Below, piece by piece: positions 34,857 to 38,209 of a stretch of DNA of 38,209 nt (position 1 is its first letter; each line of letters starts with the position of its first letter). Both the position numbers and the translations under genes were made by a program. Under the pieces are notes generated by a model that was given only the letters and a program-made list of their open reading frames with translations, had not been told where the DNA came from and did not search any database. Source of the stretch: an uncultured Candidatus Actinomarina sp. (GTDB lineage Bacteria > Actinomycetota > Acidimicrobiia > Actinomarinales > Actinomarinaceae). The stretch spans positions 1 to 38,209 of the forward strand of contig CACOKA010000007.1 in assembly GCA_902627635.1 (NCBI GenBank). The letters run 5' to 3'.

Positions 34857-35993
34857 TTAATTAGATATTACTACTCCCAGTAAAGGAAGTAACAAAAATG
34901 TTACCAATACATACAAAATTGCAATATATCTTCTTTTGGCCACCACATTGCTGAAGGTCACAGCTAAGTTAACTGGTAAGTTCCTGATAAATTTGACAGG
35001 GTAGACAATCATGACTCCTATTGTGTTAAAAAATACATGATGCAATGCAATTGTTAATCCAGCAGTGTTATCTACAACAAAGCTTGCTAGAACCGCAGTT
35101 ATTGTGGTTCCAATATTAGCGCCAAGCGTTATGGGAAATGCATTTTGTATGGATAATATGCCTGAACCAACAATTGGAACAAGTATAGATGTTGTGATAC
35201 TTGAACTCTGAACTGAGAAAGTAATAAGAATACCTATCAAAATTGCAAATAGTCCACCACCTCTTGCAAGTGCTCTATCTAAGCCTATTTCGATTTGATT
35301 CATCATTAATGACTTCATATTTGAAACTACATTTTTCAAGCAAAGAAAAATTAATCCAATTGCTATGACTATCAACAAAACTGCGTAAATTCTATAAGAG
35401 TTTTCACTCAGATTGTTAATGAATGGGATTGACGATAATCCATCCAAAATATTGTTAGAACCCCATTTGATTGCTGCCTTAATAGGACTATTTGGTTTGG
35501 TGGCTGTGAAACCAGATGCAATTATAAACTCTGTACCGTTTTCGGCCATTCTTGTGATGAACCCAGTTATATGATCTAGTGGAAACAAAATGATTACAAC
35601 AAATACATTAAAAAAATCATGCATAGTTGATGCTGCAAAAGCCCTTTTAAATTCTCCCTCCCTTCTAACATGGCCAAAAGAAACAAGAGTATTTGTTACA
35701 GTTGTTCCTATATTTGCACCCATGACCATAGGTATTGCATACTCTAGGCTGAGGACACCACTACCAACTAAACCGACAATTGTAGATGTTGTAACTGATG
35801 AGGATTGAACTAAAACGGTACACAATATTCCAACAAGCAGTCCTGCGAATGGATTTGAAACAGATTCAAAAAGTTGATCGGTATATTCTGCACCAAGAGT
35901 TTTGATACCTTTTTCAAGTAGTTTGATAGATACAAGAAAGAAGTATAAGAAAAATAATGCGAAGCTTAAGTTTTTAACGACTTTTAAATTCAT
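34857..35993 (-). CDS. Na/Pi cotransporter family protein
   Basis: Sodium-driven phosphate symporter of the NptA/PNaS type. Seen: 378 residues and two inverted repeats, each with the QSSS signature (VQSSSVTTSTIVG at 62-74; VQSSSITTSILVP at 261-273) and GANIGTT (92-98, 291-297). Hydrophobic helices cover nearly the whole chain. The C-terminal PhoU domain found in many longer homologues is encoded as a separate gene just downstream. A perfect TATAAT box lies 11 bases before the ATG. High-affinity Pst genes are not seen here. Confidence 0.94.
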   Translation of the reverse strand: MNLKVVKNLSFALFFLYFFLVSIKLLEKGIKTLGAEYTDQLFESVSNPFAGLLVGILCTVLVQSSSVTTSTIVGLVGSGVLSLEYAIPMVMGANIGTTVTNTLVSFGHVRREGEFKRAFAASTMHDFFNVFVVIILFPLDHITGFITRMAENGTEFIIASGFTATKPNSPIKAAIKWGSNNILDGLSSIPFINNLSENSYRIYAVLLIVIAIGLIFLCLKNVVSNMKSLMMNQIEIGLDRALARGGGLFAILIGILITFSVQSSSITTSILVPIVGSGILSIQNAFPITLGANIGTTITAVLASFVVDNTAGLTIALHHVFFNTIGVMIVYPVKFIRNLPVNLAVTFSNVVAKRRYIAILYVLVTFLLLPLLGVVISN

Positions 35994-36004
35994 ATTCCGT
36001 ATGA

Positions 36005-36010
36005 ATTATA
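36005..36010 (-). promoter_or_regulatory. Predicted -10 box TATAAT for the Na/Pi cotransporter-phoU operon
   Basis: The consensus TATAAT on the minus strand ends 11 bases before the ATG at 35993. No ribosome binding site follows, so initiation is probably leaderless. The rest of the 93-base gap (35994-36086) shows no other clear structure. Confidence 0.55.
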
Positions 36011-36086
36011 TATAAATAATGTAATAAATAATTTCATCTGCAGAACTTTTTTCATCTTCTACTAGTAAAACTTTAACTGAGATTAA

Positions 36087-36917
36087 CTAAATGAGTTCAG
36101 ATGGAGAGGACCACTCACCTCGATTAAAGGCTAAAATATAATTCTCATAACCTAAAAAATCTTTTTGAAATTCAACCGGTATATTGAAACCCCACCAATC
36201 ATCTTTAAACTGACTTCGATGAGCTTTCATGGAATTAATTTTATGTTCAATATACTTTGTTCCATCTATTTCAACATCAATATCCTCATTATCACTTCCG
36301 ATAGGATTAAATGCATTAAATTCGTCTTCAGTTAATATGCCAGCCTCATACATTTGAGTTCGTCTTGCTTGGATTCTCGATTTTGACCACGCATTAAAAT
36401 AAAGTCTTTCTGGAATCCATACCTCTTCTCCATCTTTTAATGGAAACTTGTCGACATCACTAGCTGCAAAAAACGCAGCTGTTCCAACTCTATGTGTCTG
36501 AATATGATCAGGATGCCCATATCCCCCAAATGGATCATATGTTATTAAAACATCAGGTTTATATTTTCTTATTTCTGTCACAAGCTTTCCTACAGGTCCA
36601 AAATAATCTTGTCTCCAAAAACAATCAGGATCATTGTTTTCCTCTGTGCCCATCATTCCAGAGTCTTTATATCCAAGCCACTCATATTCTTTTACACCTA
36701 AAGCATCTAAACTTTTTTCAAGTTCCTCTTTTCGCATTTCAGCCAATTTTGGAAATAACTCTTCTGGGTTTTCATAGTTATGAATTTCACCAGCTGATCC
36801 ATCAGTTGCTGTAACAACAACAACTCGATGACCTTCATCTGCATATTTAGCTAAGGTAACACCTGTTGATACGCTTTCATCGTCAGGATGTGCGTGAAAA
36901 GCAAGAATTGTTGCCAT
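36087..36917 (-). CDS. LmbE/PIG-L family zinc deacetylase, MshB/Mca type
   Basis: Zinc-dependent N-acetylglucosaminyl deacetylase family. Seen: 276 residues; FHAHPDDES at 7-15 with metal ligands His10 and Asp13; YGHPDH at 133-138 with His135 and the third ligand His138; and the catalytic Asp12. In actinobacteria this group includes MshB (mycothiol synthesis) and Mca (mycothiol S-conjugate amidase). Residues 190-240 are variable and do not decide between them. It is coupled to atpC by a TAATG overlap, an unusual place for a detoxification gene. Other LmbE enzymes remain possible. Confidence 0.88.
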   Translation of the reverse strand: MATILAFHAHPDDESVSTGVTLAKYADEGHRVVVVTATDGSAGEIHNYENPEELFPKLAEMRKEELEKSLDALGVKEYEWLGYKDSGMMGTEENNDPDCFWRQDYFGPVGKLVTEIRKYKPDVLITYDPFGGYGHPDHIQTHRVGTAAFFAASDVDKFPLKDGEEVWIPERLYFNAWSKSRIQARRTQMYEAGILTEDEFNAFNPIGSDNEDIDVEIDGTKYIEHKINSMKAHRSQFKDDWWGFNIPVEFQKDFLGYENYILAFNRGEWSSPSELI

Positions 36918-37234
36918 TATTCGTCTGAGGTAAATGTCTTCTTTGCTAACTCTTGCCCGAGTTCGATGGCTTTATCATGATCACCGTCAATTTTTTCAAC
37001 TAACTCACCAAGAACAATTACTTTTTCTCCAGTAATTTGAAGTATTCCACCAGAAATTGCAAAAGACGTTCTCTGATTATCATGCTCAATGGTTAATCCG
37101 CCTGGAACTAATGTAGCTACGGTTGGTTCGTGACCTTCTAATATACCAATCTCTCCGTTTGGAGTTCTTGATATGACCATCGTTGCATCCCCTGTAAAGC
37201 AACTCTCTTCAGGAGAAACGACCTCTACATACAT
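36917..37234 (-). CDS. atpC: ATP synthase subunit epsilon, short form
   Basis: Central-stalk subunit of F1, which couples rotation to catalysis. Seen: the N-terminal beta-sandwich with VVSPEESCFTGDATMVISRT, GEIGILEGHEPTVATLVPGG and FAISGGILQITGEKVIVL. Only about 20 residues follow (IELGQELAKKTF), so the C-terminal domain keeps at most one helix instead of the usual two-helix hairpin. At 105 residues it is clearly shorter than the usual 120-140. It starts directly after the atpD stop with no gap. Loss of the hairpin would remove epsilon inhibition of ATP hydrolysis. Confidence 0.95.
   Translation of the reverse strand: MYVEVVSPEESCFTGDATMVISRTPNGEIGILEGHEPTVATLVPGGLTIEHDNQRTSFAISGGILQITGEKVIVLGELVEKIDGDHDKAIELGQELAKKTFTSDE

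Positions 37235-38209
<975 letters not shown>

Overview
This is a compact, AT-rich (roughly one third G+C by eye) bacterial chromosome segment with no mobile element, CRISPR array or prophage. The longest stretch without a gene is under 150 bases. Several traits point to a streamlined, free-living, probably aquatic actinobacterium: the gene order gltX / FAH-family gene / gatB-gatA-gatC / ligA / mnmA / cysteine desulfurase, an LmbE-family deacetylase of the mycothiol type, a nickel superoxide dismutase with its own S26 protease, a MurA with Asp in place of the catalytic Cys, KorAB in the mycobacterial fused form, and many genes whose -10 box lies directly in front of the start codon. Low-GC marine actinobacteria such as the Actinomarinales would fit, but this is inference; no 16S gene is present.

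Layout. Bases 1-2.2 kb carry tRNA-Gln, tRNA-Glu, gltX and an FAH-family gene. Bases 2.3-3.6 kb hold a small hypothetical gene and a branched-chain aminotransferase, divergent from pgpA. Bases 4.1-9.2 kb are a tight minus-strand run dapD-dapE-gatC-gatA-gatB. Bases 9.6-13.9 kb are cysteine desulfurase-mnmA-ligA. Bases 13.9-18.6 kb hold an SRPBCC protein, a lipoprotein, an Nfu-type Fe-S scaffold, murA, 6-phosphogluconolactonase, an EamA transporter and a thioesterase. Bases 18.7-21.9 kb are deoC and two aldehyde dehydrogenase-family genes, the second without an active site. Bases 22-27.6 kb are nitrogen assimilation (gltB, amt). Bases 27.8-34.2 kb are metG, nickel SOD with its protease, a small Cys-rich protein and korA-korB. 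Bases 34.2-36 kb are a PhoU-like protein and a Na/Pi cotransporter. Bases 36.1-38.2 kb are an LmbE-family deacetylase, atpC and the cut-off atpD.

How the genes work together. GltX, GatCAB, tRNA-Glu and tRNA-Gln make up the indirect route to Gln-tRNA(Gln). Cysteine desulfurase feeds MnmA for 2-thiolation of U34 in the same tRNA families. Amt, GltB and a GlnR-like operator in front of amt form a nitrogen module. DeoC plus an aldehyde dehydrogenase would turn deoxyribose phosphate into glyceraldehyde 3-phosphate and acetate. The ferredoxin-dependent KorAB lies directly beside nickel SOD maturation.

Most unusual points. KorA carries long acidic low-complexity extensions at both ends. They are built from 45-bp tandem repeats and each contains a copy of the same 28-residue helical motif. 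GluRS lacks the Cys-rich insertion segment of the family. A perfect 14-bp palindrome sits between ilvE and pgpA, and a near match lies in the amt/metG spacer. A rho-independent terminator for sodN is embedded in the last codons of metG. The whole window follows a leaderless-promoter rule.
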